64,000 nucleotides of DNA from NCBI GenBank assembly GCA_030847615.1, contig JAUMIR010000004.1, positions 225,288,501 through 225,352,500 on the forward strand, written 5' to 3'. How positions within the stretch are numbered: the stretch's first letter is position 1; every line of letters begins with the position of its first letter. Source of the DNA: Gambelia wislizenii. Lineage: Eukaryota; Chordata; Lepidosauria; Squamata; Crotaphytidae. A program made the position numbers and the translations under genes. Under the pieces are notes generated by a model. It was not told the DNA's origin, made no database searches, and was given only the letters and a program-made list of their open reading frames with translations. Below are positions 24,001 to 33,004 of this stretch, piece by piece.

Positions 24001-27000
24001 TATATTCACGACCTGTTTTTGAAAAGAAAAAAATGAAAACAGATTATTCAACATAGAACGAACAACACGAACATCTTGACAAAAAGTACTATAGATAAAT
24101 CTGTTTATTAGATGTTTCATTTTACAAAATCATTTCAAACACTCTGTAAGTGATACAACATTATAGTTATCAGCATCAGAAAGACAGACAACTGAAAGCT
24201 ACATCAGGCTGACTAACATTTTATCACTTGTATTTTCTTCAGAGTGACCCTATGGCAGGGGTGGGCTTTTACCCAAGGTCCTTGGGACATACATGCCTAT
24301 TACTAGACCTCAGAGGTTTGCTCCTACCACACAACCCACTCCATTTTTAATTTTTTACTAAAAATTTCCCCTGTCCCCTCAGAGACATGAGGACAATTCT
24401 TCCACCCACCATGCTGCTTTAGGCCCAAGAGAGGCCTTTTTCAAACTGGGCAGTAAGTTCGAAGCCACTTCCAATTTAAAAAAACAAAACAAAAACACCT
24501 TCAGGCATAAAAAACCCAAGGAGAGGAAACAGTGAAACTATTCACGCACAACTTAAGAGGCATTTTGAATTTTAGAAAATAATTTATTTTTAAAAAGTTA
24601 GGGGCAGTAAGGGCCCATGGGAGGGTTCTAGAGGCACACTTTCAGTACCCATTATACCCTATGGCATAAACCTGTCCTTTCACAACACTATAAGCTGTGA
24701 AGGGGTCTCCACACAGGATTCCAACCATGTCTTGTGTGTTCTGGTGCAACACACCTAGACCTAATGCAACACAGCTAGACAATTCACAGGGAACTGAGGC
24801 ATCCCATGCCTCACCTAAAGCTCCATTTCTTCCTAACACAGTGCAAACTATGCTCCAAGAAGCCCACATGGTAGGGACCTGATGAGTACTAGGCCACGTT
24901 TTCCTCTGAGTGGTGGATTAGAAGAGACTTGACTCTCCATAAAGACCTGGTACTAGATTTTTGGATTTGTTTTTTATATTACTAACCTCTGCAGACTTAT
25001 GGGTGTTTCTATCTACCATATATTCCGGCGTATAAGACGACTTTTGAGCACTAAAAAGGGCCCTCCAAAATCAACAGTCGTCTTATACGCCGGATATACT
25101 TTGCTTCACCTGCCTGCCTATCTCCTGCCTCTTCGCAAACGGAGCGAAGAGGCAGGAGATGGGGCGGGGGGTGAAGCAAAGTGCTCCTCCCTGCCCCCCG
25201 CCCACCCTCCGCGCATCCACCCCCCCTCCCGAAAGCTGTGGAACCGCAGCTTTCGGGAGGGGGGGGCTGGGAAGCCCCCTCCTCCCTGCCCCCCGCACAT
25301 CCACCCCCCCCTGCCGAAAGCCGCGGAATCGCGGCTTTCGGCAGGGGGGGTGGATGTGTGTGGGGTAGGCGGGGGGCAGGGACGAGGGGGGGCGGCTGGG
25401 AAGCCCTCTCCTACCTGCCCCCAGCCCACCCTCCACCCAGCCACCCCCTTCCCCAAAGCCGCGCTTTGGAGAGGGGGTGGCTGCGAAGCCCCCTCCCCCC
25501 AGCCACCCATCCACCCTCCGCCCAGCCACCCCCCTTCCCCAAAGCCGCGCTCTGGAGAGGGGGGGTGGCCGCGAAGCCCCCTCCCCCCAGCCACCCATCC
25601 ACCCTCCGCCCAGCCACCCCCCTTCCCCAAAGCCGCGCTTTGGAGGGGGGTGGCTGCGAAGCCCCCTCACCCATCCACCCATTCACCCTCCGCCCAGCCA
25701 CCCCCTTCCCCAAAGCCGTGCTTTGGAGAGGGGGGGTGGCTGCAAAGCCCCCTCCCCCCAGCCACCCATCCACCCTCCGCCCATCCACCCCCCTTCCCCA
25801 AAGCCGTGCTTTGGAGAGGGGGGGTTGCTGCAAAGCCCCCTCCGCCCATGCACCCATTCACCCTCCACCCAGCCACCCCCCTTCCCCAAAGCCGCGCTTT
25901 GGAGAGGGGGGGTGGCTGCAAAGCCCCCTCCCCCCATCCACCCATCCACCCTCCGCCCAGCCACCCCCCTCCCCCAAAGCTGCGCTTTGGAGAGGGGGGT
26001 GGCTGCGAAGACCCCTCCCTCCACCCCCCCAGCCAGCTGGCCATCCCGCATTCCCCAACCCACCAGGAGACTGGGCAGCCTCCTGTGGGTTGGGGAATCG
26101 CGGGAGGAGGGAGCCCAGAACGAGGGATGGGGCTGTGGAGTTAAATCCCTAGATTCGCTCCCTCTCCCTTGATGGTGGAGAGAGGGGGCGAATCCCGGGG
26201 TTTGGCTCCACGGCCCCACGTCCTCCCTATGGAGCCAAACGGGGCATGTTCGCCCCTTTTCCCCACCTTCCTTGAAGGTGGGGAGAGGGGGCGAATCTAG
26301 GGGTTTGCCATGGCCGCCCCCGCTTCCCCCGCCTTGGTCCCCTTCAGAAGAGCCAAGATGGAGGGAAGGGGGCTGCTGAGGCAAACTGGGCATTTTCACC
26401 CCTTTCCTCCACCTTCGAGTCCAGTTTGACTGGAAGGTTGAAGAGAGGGGTGAATGTTGCCCTGCCAAGCTGATCCTGTTCGCTTTCCCAACTCACGAGG
26501 AGATCCTCATGAGTTGGGAAACAAAGAGGATCAGCTGGCAAGGCTCCCCCAGCCAGCCAAATTGGGGGGGTGGTCTTATCTGGCGAATATATGCCTAGGC
26601 CTAGATTTTTGGCTGGAAATTGGGGTGGTGGTCTTATATGCCCAGTCGTCTTATACGCCGGAATATACGGTATGTTTTATAAACCACCTGAAGACTAGGA
26701 CTAAGAACAAAATACAGAAATTCAGTGGACACATTTGGCCTTCACAGTGAACAATGACAACCCATCATGCTGGCACCTGCAAAGGGAGCAGCTAAAGCAC
26801 AGACCTGTAGTACCCTAGTATCACAACAAAAGGACCAAACGTTGTTTAGCTGCAAGTGGAAGCAACTGGGCAATACCTACTGGCACACTGCTTATGAATA
26901 ACAAGCCAGGGTTCAAGAAGAAAAAAAGAGAAAAAATGTTGTTTTTATCCATTTGAAGACCAACATTTTTATTCAGAATTCTACAGACTAGTAAAAAAAA

Positions 27001-30000
27001 TGTTTTTTTAATGTGTCTTCAACTCAACTTCAACCTATAACAATCCTATCATAAGGTCTTCTTGGCAAGATTGGCAGAGGATGTTTGCCATTGCCTTCCT
27101 CTGAGGCCGAGAATGTGTGACTTGCTCAAGGTCATCCGGTAGGTTTCTATGACTGAGCAAGGATTTGAATCCTGGTACCCCAGAGTCCTAGTTCAACATT
27201 CAAACCACTACACATGCTTCCTCTCAATAAAGCAAAGTAGTTGCATCTATTTTAAAATCTGGACTTGATAGGACATTTTTACCACACTATATTGTTTACT
27301 CTGCTCTGAGGATTCACATGGATGTTCAAGGATTGATCACTCGCTTTTATTTTCAGAAGATAGCATGCTTTTATTATGTACCAAGATTTAATAATTCCTT
27401 GTGTTTTTGCAGTACTGTACACTGTAATTAGAAATATTTCAGTGCAACAATATGTAGCAATACAAGAGTATTATACCATGCACTGAAATTCTGACTGACC
27501 CTGGAAGTTTTCCAGAAGTATCTAATTAACAACTGTTGAAAATAGCTTTCCAGACTAGGTGGAATATGTTCTAGCACAGCAGCCTTTTTAAAAGGGCCTA
27601 TAATACATCTGTATTAATTTGATGCTAGTTTAATATCTTTTTATGGGGGAGGATGGGGCTTAGGGGTTTTAGTCTGTATTGCTGCATTTTAACTGTTGTA
27701 AGCTGCCCCGATTGTTTTTAACAGAGGGGCAGGGTAAAAATAATAATAATTATAATTATTATTATGTATCATATAATCCTGATCTAAGCCTTTCTATTTG
27801 TTGCTGCTATGTACCTTCAAGTCATTTCTGACTCATGGCAATCCTATCATGGAGTTTTCTTGGCAGAATTTGTTCAGAGGGGTTTGCCCTTGCCTTTCTC
27901 AGTGCGTGAGAGAGTGAAACTTGCATAAAGTCACCCAGTGCATTTCCATGGCTGAGCAGGGATTTGATCCCTGGTCTCCTAGTGTCCTAGTCCAACATTC
28001 AAACCACAAAATATTCTAAACTTTATTACGTAGTTTGAAAGCAGATCAGTCAATAATTCTAGACTAATTACAAAATGTTGAGCTCTCTCATACTTCTAAT
28101 CAAGTGGCTTACTTATTTTATGTTATCATTTCATGTTTAATTTTAGAACATACAATGTGAAGGAGTACGAGGAAACTACGTGGGGGAGATTAGGACACAA
28201 AATGATAAGAAAGCTAGGAATTCTTCATATAGCTCACTGCTGGCTGTGTGAAAAATTATGAAAACTGAATAAGAGAGCACAGAGTTGCTGCTATTGCTTT
28301 TTTATTTTGTACTGGGACTCCAATCTGCCTCCATTGTAATTTAGATTACAATGCTTCAGGTGACCCATATAACACCCTTCCACACCCATGTTCCAGCACA
28401 TCCACATTCTTTACAATATCAGACATTTCTAGATAGATAACAATGTTCAGCTTCAATCCTACACTCAGGGCCGGTTTAAGGGACCAGCATCCACAGGGGG
28501 CCCCATCATTGTGGGGGCCCCCACAGTAACCCTCCTCCTGCAAAAAAAAAAAAAATATTAGTAATAATCTGAATATCCTATACTGTGAATAGCTTGGGTT
28601 GAGTTAGGTTACACTGGCCTGAGATAAACATATGCCCCCCACCAAAATAAAGCATTGCAGGGGGCCTCAAAATTCCTTAAACGGGTCCTGCCTACACTCA
28701 GTTACCAGTGGAAACATTTTTCCCTAGAGACACTACAGGATTACACTGTGTTGCAACAAGACAGCAAGACTCTTGTGGCACACTAAAGATTAGCAGATGC
28801 ATTATGGGTGCTTCCATCCTATGCCACCATTCCCTTTCCATCTACGTAGGTCTGTAGCTGTGCATGTACATACACACAGAGGCATACCCCTACCTGCTAA
28901 ATTCAAGCTTCCGACGAAGTGGCCTTAGCCCACAAAAACTCCTGCTCCATAGAAAACGGGATAGTCTTTTAAGGCAGTGGTTCTTAACTTGGGGTCTCCA
29001 GACCCCCAGGGGTCTGCAATGTCTTCACAGGGCATCGGTGGAGGGTTGAAAGTTGCTTGGCCCACCTCCTCCCTGCAGTGGAGCGGCCACATGACAGGAG
29101 CCAAGGCAAAGGCTGGCTGGCTGGCTTAGCCTGCGCATTGCCATTCAATCCGCTCCGGCCACAAACTTGCAGGAAGAAGCAGGAGAAAAGTCTTTCTTCC
29201 CCCTCTAGTGCCTCTAAGGGAAGGTTTCATGGATGGAATAATTGCATCATCATCATCATTATTATTATTATTATATTGTTGTTGTTTTAAATTTTGAGTT
29301 AAGTCTTGGGATTAGGAATTTTTTTTATTGGAATAAGACCATTCTACTGAGTTAAGTCTTGGGGGTCCACTGGCAACAAAAAATATTTAAAGGGGGTCCT
29401 TGGTAAAGAAAAGGTTAAGAACCACTGTTTTAAGGTGCCGCATAATAATAACAACAACAACCAGTGCCCCACTACTCCCATAAACATCCCCATAGCGCCC
29501 CCCACCAACTCTCCCCCTCAGCCTTATACCCACCACTCCCTCAGACCCCCCCCCCGCCTCCGCCCCTCGTCGTCATCCCAACGGCCAGTCCTCCTCCTCC
29601 CCCTCCCCCTCCTCACCTGCCGGCCGGGCGGGGTCCCTGGTGGAGCCGGCGGGGGCGGGGCCAGCGCGCGAGGCAGGGGGCGCGTGCCGGGCAGGGGGCG
29701 GAGGCGGGGGCCAAGGCGCGCGGGCGGGGGCGGGGCTGCTTTGCGGCGCGGGGGCCGGCGGGGTCGCCAGGAGGTAGTAGCAGGGGCTGCCGGTATGGCT
29801 GCTGCTGCTGCTGCTGTAGTAGCCGGCGCCGGCGGTCGGAGCAGCAGCAGCAGAAGAAGTCGCCCCTGTCGTCGTCGTCGTCATCACAGCGCCGGCCATA
29901 AGCGCGGCTAGGCCGCTGCTCTGCCAGCTGAGGTAACCGCAGTACGAGTCCCAAAGCCACTGGTGTACCCGCCGGGAGTACTCTCCGGCACTGAGGACCT

Positions 30001-30115
30001 CCGAGCCGGCAGTAGTGACAGCGGAGGAAGCCGAAGGAGGAGCCGCAGCACCACCACCTCCTCTTCCTCCTCCTCCACCGCCATGGTCAGCGGGCATCTC
30101 TGCGGGCTCCGCCAT
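17923..30115 (-). CDS. FAM8A1: FAM8A1, RDD-family ERAD cofactor (complete, five exons)
   Basis: Exons on the - strand are 30115-29617, 24012-23892, 20781-20658, 19717-19578 and 18067-17923. They total 1029 bases, 342 residues plus stop. Human FAM8A1 is longer (about 413), mainly through a longer Pro/Ala-rich N-terminal region. The protein is an ER-membrane cofactor of the HRD1 ubiquitin-ligase complex in ER-associated degradation. Visible features are a Gly/Pro/Ala-rich N-terminus, the conserved EYSRRVHQWLWDSYCGYLSW motif, then an RDD domain with three hydrophobic segments: FxAEMVDFFILFFIKATIVL, MMVVALVYRLLVCFYE and FFPAFITLLFF. GATPGKFLLGLRVV and NRTAYDIVAGTIVVKR are also present. All splice sites are GT/AG and phases match. 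The start at 30115 is chosen because MAEPAE aligns with the family start; an in-frame ATG at 30160 lies upstream. The first exon sits in a CpG island. Confidence 0.95.
18164..18184. repeat. (AAAC)n microsatellite
   Basis: A short run of about five AAAC units in the FAM8A1 intron between exons 4 and 5. Confidence 0.9.
18185..19577. other. FAM8A1 intron 4, no recognisable element
   Basis: AT-rich intronic sequence. Short frames show no similarity that can be recognised. The segment at about 18600-18770 is more GC-rich and may be an old repeat, but no ends are visible. Confidence 0.5.
19578..19717 (-). CDS. FAM8A1: FAM8A1 exon 4
   Basis: The acceptor is TTTTCAG before 19717 and the donor GTAAGT begins at 19577 on the - strand. 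The exon has 46 codons plus two bases. It encodes IICIWGAGGATPGKFLLGLR, VVTCDTSVLIAPSRVLVIPS and SNVSMT. The GATPGKxxLGLRV stretch is the RDD-family signature. Confidence 0.95.
20169..20452. repeat. Foldback (inverted-repeat) element in FAM8A1 intron 3
   Basis: Two arms of about 35 bases face each other. The left arm contains CTCTTAAGCCAGGCAGCACC (20182-20201). The right arm, in reverse complement, contains CTCTTAAGCCAGGCAGTGCC. The pairing extends outwards through CCAAAACCT on both sides. No target duplication was found, so the class is open. The loop of about 210 bases has no recognisable coding capacity. Confidence 0.75.
20658..20781 (-). CDS. FAM8A1: FAM8A1 exon 3
   Basis: The acceptor is GATGCAG before 20781 and the donor is GTATCT on the - strand. 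It encodes (K)DISKFAMHYIIEEIDEDT, SMEDLQKMMVVALVYRLLVC and FYE. The sequence is almost identical to the mammalian protein, making it the strongest single anchor for the gene assignment. Confidence 0.97.
21262..21392. repeat. Degraded hAT-like foldback MITE
   Basis: The left arm 'AAACCTGGTGGCTACTTCTC' and the right arm '...CTTGGAGAAGGCTGG' flank a body containing 'TGTATTGGACCAACACCCATCAG' and 'GGAGCTGTAGTCTAAAA', the usual body of short amniote hAT MITEs. No target duplication was verified. Confidence 0.4.
21575..23310 (+). mobile_element. BovB-type (RTE clade) LINE remnant, heavily decayed
   Basis: Fragments of the RTE/BovB reverse transcriptase can be read in shifting frames: KEWPTDWKHSTYIPILKKED, MSDVQAGFRKKRGTRDHIVN, then FDCVDHEKLW, NLYSGQEATVRT, ACILSPY, FNLYAEHI and ADDTIKLAEKSKDLEQL. 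There are several in-frame stops and frameshifts. The tyrosine of the catalytic YADD box is replaced by a TAG stop (about 22645-22650). The 3' end ends in 'GTCGACTTGACAGCAGTTAA' followed by an ACAA-rich tail, as in BovB. It lies in FAM8A1 intron 2 and is inactive. Confidence 0.85.
23892..24012 (-). CDS. FAM8A1: FAM8A1 exon 2
   Basis: The acceptor is AAAACAG before 24012 and the donor is GTAAGT. The exon is 121 bases. It encodes (G)REYIIPSLAHRFIAEMVDF, FILFFIKATIVLSIMHLSGI and K, the first membrane segment of the RDD domain. Confidence 0.95.
24013..25013. other. FAM8A1 intron 1, part without clear element
   Basis: Intronic sequence with no exon. GC-richer blocks at about 24245-24450 and 24640-24880 look like old repeat fragments but carry no recognisable ends. 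Confidence 0.45.
25016..26670. mobile_element. TA-flanked inverted-repeat transposon with hairpin GC-rich array (copy 1)
   Basis: The left end after TA is CCATATATTCCGGCGTATAA; the right end in reverse complement is CCGTATATTCCGGCGTATAA; TA flanks both sides. Near the left end there is a second long palindrome (about 25092-25180) built on TATCTCCTGCCTCTTCGC. The interior at about 25190-26030 is an array of units about 85-90 bases long carrying 'CCACCCTCCGCCCAGCCACC' and 'CCCCAAAGCCGCGCTTTGG', the latter nearly self-complementary. Open frames up to 381 residues on both strands are repeat artefacts. There is no transposase. It lies in FAM8A1 intron 1. The second copy is at 39888-42017. Confidence 0.85.
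27004..27215 (-). repeat. tRNA-derived SINE
   Basis: On the - strand this has the same order as the copy at 12.9 kb: tRNA-like head (complement of 'GGATTTGAATCCTGG', a decayed B box), core 'TTGCCATTGCCTTCCTCTGA' in complement, and a tail derived from 'AACTTGAAG'. Confidence 0.75.
27640..27772 (+). mobile_element. L2-type LINE 3' tail fragment
   Basis: The block 'TTGTAAGCTGCCCCGATTG' then 'AGAGGGGCAGGGTAAAAATA' and an AAT/ATT-rich tail matches the 3' end of the longer L2-type LINE at 53.0-55.3 kb. Only the 3' end is present. Confidence 0.7.
27800..28012 (-). repeat. tRNA-derived SINE
   Basis: Reverse-orientation copy with 'ACCTTCAAGTCATTTCTGAC', 'TCATGGAGTTTTCTTGGCAG' and 'GAGCAGGGATTTGATCCC' in the same order as the other copies. 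Confidence 0.75.
28466..28690. mobile_element. hAT MITE with perfect 8-bp target duplication
   Basis: Ends are CAGGGCCGGTTTAAGG and, in reverse complement, CAGGACCCGTTTAAGG. The 8-base direct repeat CCTACACT flanks the element at 28458-28465 and 28691-28698. This is the hAT superfamily signature. The element is too short for a transposase. A longer relative with the same ends lies at 36399-36792. Confidence 0.9.
28975..29427. mobile_element. hAT non-autonomous element with 8-bp target duplication
   Basis: Ends are CAGTGGTTCTTAACTTGGGG and, in reverse complement, CAGTGGTTCTTAACCTTTTC. The direct repeat TTTTAAGG flanks it at 28967-28974 and 29428-29435. The interior carries ATC/ATT simple repeats (about 29246-29275). 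It lies in FAM8A1 intron 1, close to exon 1. Confidence 0.9.
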
Positions 30116-30370
30116 GGCCCCTCCGGCCCACAGGCCTTCCTTCTTCGCGGCTCCTGTCACAGGCTACGCATGCGCAGTACCGTCCCGTTCCGTCTCCCGT
30201 CGCTTTTCTCCCTCCTGGAGCTTGACGAGGCCTGACACAGCTGGCCTGCGTGACGTAAGCCTCAGAGGGGCGGGGCCGCGAGGGAGAGGGCAGAAGTCGG
30301 GCCAGGGGTTGGAACGTACCACCTTTCCTTGACTGCTGGGAGGCGTCTGCGCAGATCGGTGTCAGATGGT
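29540..30370. promoter_or_regulatory. CpG island over FAM8A1 exon 1 and promoter
   Basis: GC- and CpG-rich sequence covers exon 1 and about 250 bases upstream of the start codon at 30115. No TATA box is evident, as is usual for such promoters. The transcription start is probably within 30116-30370 on the - strand. No divergent gene is recognisable on the + strand, and the + strand frames (for example 29435-29911) are antisense artefacts of biased composition. Confidence 0.7.
29617..30115 (-). CDS. FAM8A1: FAM8A1 exon 1
   Basis: 499 bases from ATG 30115 to the donor GTGAGG (complement of 29616-29611). It encodes MAEPAEMPADHGG, a Gly/Ala-rich run, the conserved EYSRRVHQWLWDSYCGYLSW, Ser/Thr-rich and Pro-rich tracts, and ends ...RPAG with phase 1. 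Joining to exon 2 gives PAGREYIIP, which matches the family junction and fixes the donor. The low-complexity runs (Gly, Thr, Ser, Pro) are probably length-variable. Confidence 0.9.
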
Positions 30371-30399
30371 ATCACCCACCGCTGCCGCAGCAAAAGCAA

Positions 30400-30945
30400 A
30401 ACCAAGACTTAGATTTTCCTTGGGTTTTTCCCGGGCTGTGAGGCCGTGTTCTGGAAGAGTTTATTTCTGATATTTCGCCTGCATCTGTGGCTGGCATCCT
30501 CAGAGAATGGTTGGGTACGAGCGTGTCTGAGGTTTATATGCTGTGAACCCCTGTAGGGGAGTATATGTAAATTTGTGTATTTGAGTGGTTAGTTTCTGGG
30601 TGTAGAAATGCAAGGCTCGTTAGTGTCTGTTTGGCTAATGGTTGGTTGATGGGCCATTTATCAGCTGCTATGGCTCTTGTTCCTCTTGTTCCTGGATGGC
30701 ATTCCTTTGTAAGTGTTGTAAGGCCAACAACTATGTCAGAACGCACAGAGAAGCTATTGAAATCCACAAACACCTGGACAACTTCAACAAGAAAGAAGAA
30801 ACCCTAAAAGTAAACAAAATCTGGCTTCCAGTTTTGAAGAACGATAGAATCAAAACTCAACACTTGCAAATGGATTCCACCCAGGGACAGGAGGATTTCC
30901 AGCCGATAATGGGCCATCAACCAACCATTAGCCAAACAGACATTA
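30400..30945. mobile_element. Penelope-like retroelement remnant
   Basis: On the + strand at about 30735-30850 the translation THREAIEIHKHLDNFNKKEE ... IWLPVLKN resembles the C-terminal tail that follows the GIY-YIG domain in Penelope-like elements. At 30420-30510 the common reptile repeat 'GGCTGTGAGGCCGTGTTCTG' is present in opposite orientation. Arms at about 30622-30660 and 30905-30943 (GGCTAATGGTTGGTTGATGG and its complement) form an inverted repeat. The layout suggests a 5'-truncated copy with an inverted terminal piece. No full reverse transcriptase remains. Confidence 0.65.
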
Positions 30946-31103
30946 TTCCACTTTAACTGCTATGGTTGCCTCCTGAGGAATTCTGGGGTTTATAGTTTAG
31001 TGAGGCCTAAGAGCTCTCAGGCTGAGAACGCTGAATGCCCTTCCCTAAACTGCAAATCCCAGGATTCCACAGGAGGCAGCCATAGCAGTTAAAGTGGAAT
31101 AAT
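30943..31103. repeat. Foldback MITE with long terminal inverted repeats
   Basis: About 33-base arms, nearly perfect: ATTATTCCACTTTAACTGCT at the left and its complement at the right (AGCAGTTAAAGTGGAATAAT). The inner parts also pair (GGTTGCCTCCTG / CAGGAGGCAGCC). It directly follows the Penelope-like remnant, so it may have inserted into it. No coding capacity. Confidence 0.8.
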
Positions 31104-31480
31104 AGCGCTATAACAGTATGGTGTGATAATTCTGGGAGCTGCTTGCTACAAAGTCTGGGAGTTGCAGTCCAATAACATCTGGAAGGTTGCAGTCACCCAT
31201 TCTTGCTGTAGGGGAGGCTATACTCTCTGGCTAGCCATGTGATAAACAGAAACCCTTTGGAGATGAATTAATGTGGATCTTATTCACAAACACCCTTTAT
31301 ATCTTCTGGTGATTTCAGTTGTATGAAATTCCATATCTAGACATTTGTATGTCAGAACAGGCCAAAAGAAAGTCTTGGGTTCACTTAAGAGAATTTTGTG
31401 ATGCAAGTTCATGGGACTGGTCCAGGAAATGGATGCAGAAAGCAACTGTGATATTAAAGAATCCATTCCCAAGGGTTTGA

Positions 31481-31640
31481 ATAATTGGAATACACTGCCT
31501 TGGAGTGTGGTGGGGTCTCCTTTGGAGGTTTTTAAACAGAGGCTGGATGGCCATCTGTCGGGAGTGCTTTGATTGGGTATTCCTGTATGGCAGGGGGTTG
31601 GACTAGATGGCCCTTGTGGTCTCTTCCACTTCTTTTATTC
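31481..31640 (+). mobile_element. CR1 LINE 3' end fragment
   Basis: 'TTGGAATACACTGCCTTGGA', 'GAGGCTGGATGGCCATCTGT' and 'TTGGACTAGATGGCCCTTGT' are in the order of the CR1 3' end. The octamer tail is degraded to TTCTTTTATTC. Confidence 0.8.
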
Positions 31641-31786
31641 CTTTTAAATATTGCTACAGGATTAAGATTACGTTTCAGCTGTAGCTGAAGCAGAATATTC
31701 TTGCTTCCAATGTGTATACACATTTATTCAACCAGCAAGACTGGTTGAGCAACCAGCCCCACGTAATGAAGGGTGCATACTGACAG

Positions 31787-31869
31787 TGCAATCCTATACA
31801 TATCTACTCAGAAGTAAGTCACACTGAATTCAATGGGGTGTATTCCAGGTAAGTGTACAGAGGATTGCA
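31787..31869. repeat. Short palindromic interspersed repeat
   Basis: An inverted pair, TGCAATCCTATACATATCTA versus the complement of AGTGTACAGAGGATTGCA, flanks a core that includes 'CAATGGGGTGTATTCC'. Related copies are at 47257-47339, about 42498-42585 and about 56084-56150. The family is not named here. Confidence 0.65.
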
Positions 31870-32013
31870 GCTGTATTTTATATTTTCCAGTCTGTGTTCC
31901 ATGCTTCTCCAAGGAGTATTTGAGAATTGTTTATAATTCAGTGGCTTTCTGCCACCTGCAGGCTATATAGAATTATTACCTCAACTCTGTTTGACAAGCA
32001 AAAGTCAGATGTA

Positions 32014-32065
32014 CAGTCAGCCCTCCATATCCACGGATTCAACCAACCATGGCTTGAAAAAAAAA

Positions 32066-32098
<33 letters not shown>

Positions 32099-32279
32099 TC
32101 CAAAAAACATATATATTCCACATATATATTCCAAAAAACAAACCTTGCTGTTCACCATTTTATATAAGGGATGCCATTTTACTATGCCATTGTATATAAT
32201 GGTGCTTGAGCATCTGCAGATTTTGGTATCCACAGGGGGGTCCTGGAACCAAACCTCAACAAATACCAAGGGCTCACTC
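32014..32279. mobile_element. Tigger-like MITE with TA flanks
   Basis: The left end after TA reads CAGTCAGCCCTCCATATCC, followed by GGATTCAACCAACCATGG. The right end reads '...ACCAAGGGCTCACTC' and is followed by TA. These ends are typical of non-autonomous pogo/Tigger elements. A (TG)n(TA)n tract sits at 32066-32100. Confidence 0.75.
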
Positions 32280-32324
32280 TATTAGCTTTTTAGTTTCCTT
32301 TTCAGGCAAGAGTGAGAATCTTTG

Positions 32325-32416
32325 CTCTGAGATGTTGTTGAACTGCAACTTCCAGCATTCCTCACAGTTGACTATGCTTCCTAAGGTTCCTAGGAATTAC
32401 AGTTCAACAACATCGG
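32325..32416. repeat. Short foldback MITE
   Basis: GATGTTGTTGAACTGCAACT faces the complement of AATTACAGTTCAACAACATC. It is a typical small hAT-like foldback; the target duplication was not verified. Confidence 0.6.
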
Positions 32417-32462
32417 GAGGACATACTATTCCCACTCTCCTTTAAGGAGTGCTAATATCCTA

Positions 32463-32670
32463 TTTAGAGAGACAGCATGGTATAGTGGTTTGATTATGGC
32501 TCTGGAGACCAAGGTCTGAATCCCTGCTTGGCCATGAAAACCACTGGGTGACCTTCAGCAGGTCACATTCTTTCAGCCATAGAGGAAGGCAATCATAAAC
32601 CTCCTCTGAATAACTCTTGCCACGAAAACCCTAGCAGAGGGTTGCCCTGTGTCAGAATTGACACAAGGCA
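32463..32670 (+). repeat. tRNA-derived SINE
   Basis: 'ATGGTATAGTGGTTTGATTA' (A-box region), a decayed B box 'GGTCTGAATCCC', then 'ACCACTGGGTGACC' and 'GCCACGAAAACCC' follow the order of the other copies. Confidence 0.8.
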
Positions 32671-32775
32671 CTAGATCCACCCTTTCTTGGGGTGAAAGAT
32701 CTGGACACTGTAGTTTATAACTTAATCATTTCTTATTTAGACTATTGTAATGTGCTCTAGGATAGCCAGCATGAT

Positions 32776-33004
32776 GGCTATCCTAGAGTGTTTGAGTGTT
32801 GGGCTACAACTCTGGAGACAAGGGTTTAAATCTTCATTCAACCATGGAAACCCACTGGGTGACCTTGGGCAAGTCATACTTTCTTAGCCTCAGAAGTGGG
32901 CAAAGGCAAACCCCCTCTGAACAAATCTTGCCAAGAAAACCCTGTGATAGGTTTGCCTTAGGGTCACTGTAAGTCAGAAAAGACTTGAAGGCACACAACA
33001 ACAA
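32776..33004 (+). repeat. tRNA-derived SINE
   Basis: Nearly complete copy: tRNA-like head 'GTTTGAGTGTTGGGCTACAA', core 'GGAAACCCACTGGGTGACCT', 'AACAAATCTTGCCAAGAAAA' and tail 'GACTTGAAGGCACACAACAA'. Confidence 0.88.

Larger units (their letters stand above)
26673..28465. other. FAM8A1 intron 1: SINEs and an L2 tail
   Basis: The interval contains two SINE copies in reverse orientation and one L2-type LINE tail, listed separately. The rest (about 26673-27000, 27216-27640 and 28013-28465) shows nothing recognisable. Confidence 0.5.

Noticed and set aside
24999..26172. Open frames up to 381 residues on both strands at 25-26 kb
   Set aside because: They lie wholly within the GC-rich tandem array and encode Pro/His/Ser or Gly/Trp repeats in several frames at once. 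This is expected from a repeat unit without stops, not from a gene.
30116..30160. Upstream in-frame ATG at 30160 as the FAM8A1 start
   Set aside because: MAEPAE at 30115 matches the family's start (human MAEGPEE), and the 15 extra residues have no similarity.
29435..30332. + strand frames across the FAM8A1 CpG island
   Set aside because: They are antisense to FAM8A1 exon 1 and reflect GC-rich composition. There is no similarity and no conserved motif.
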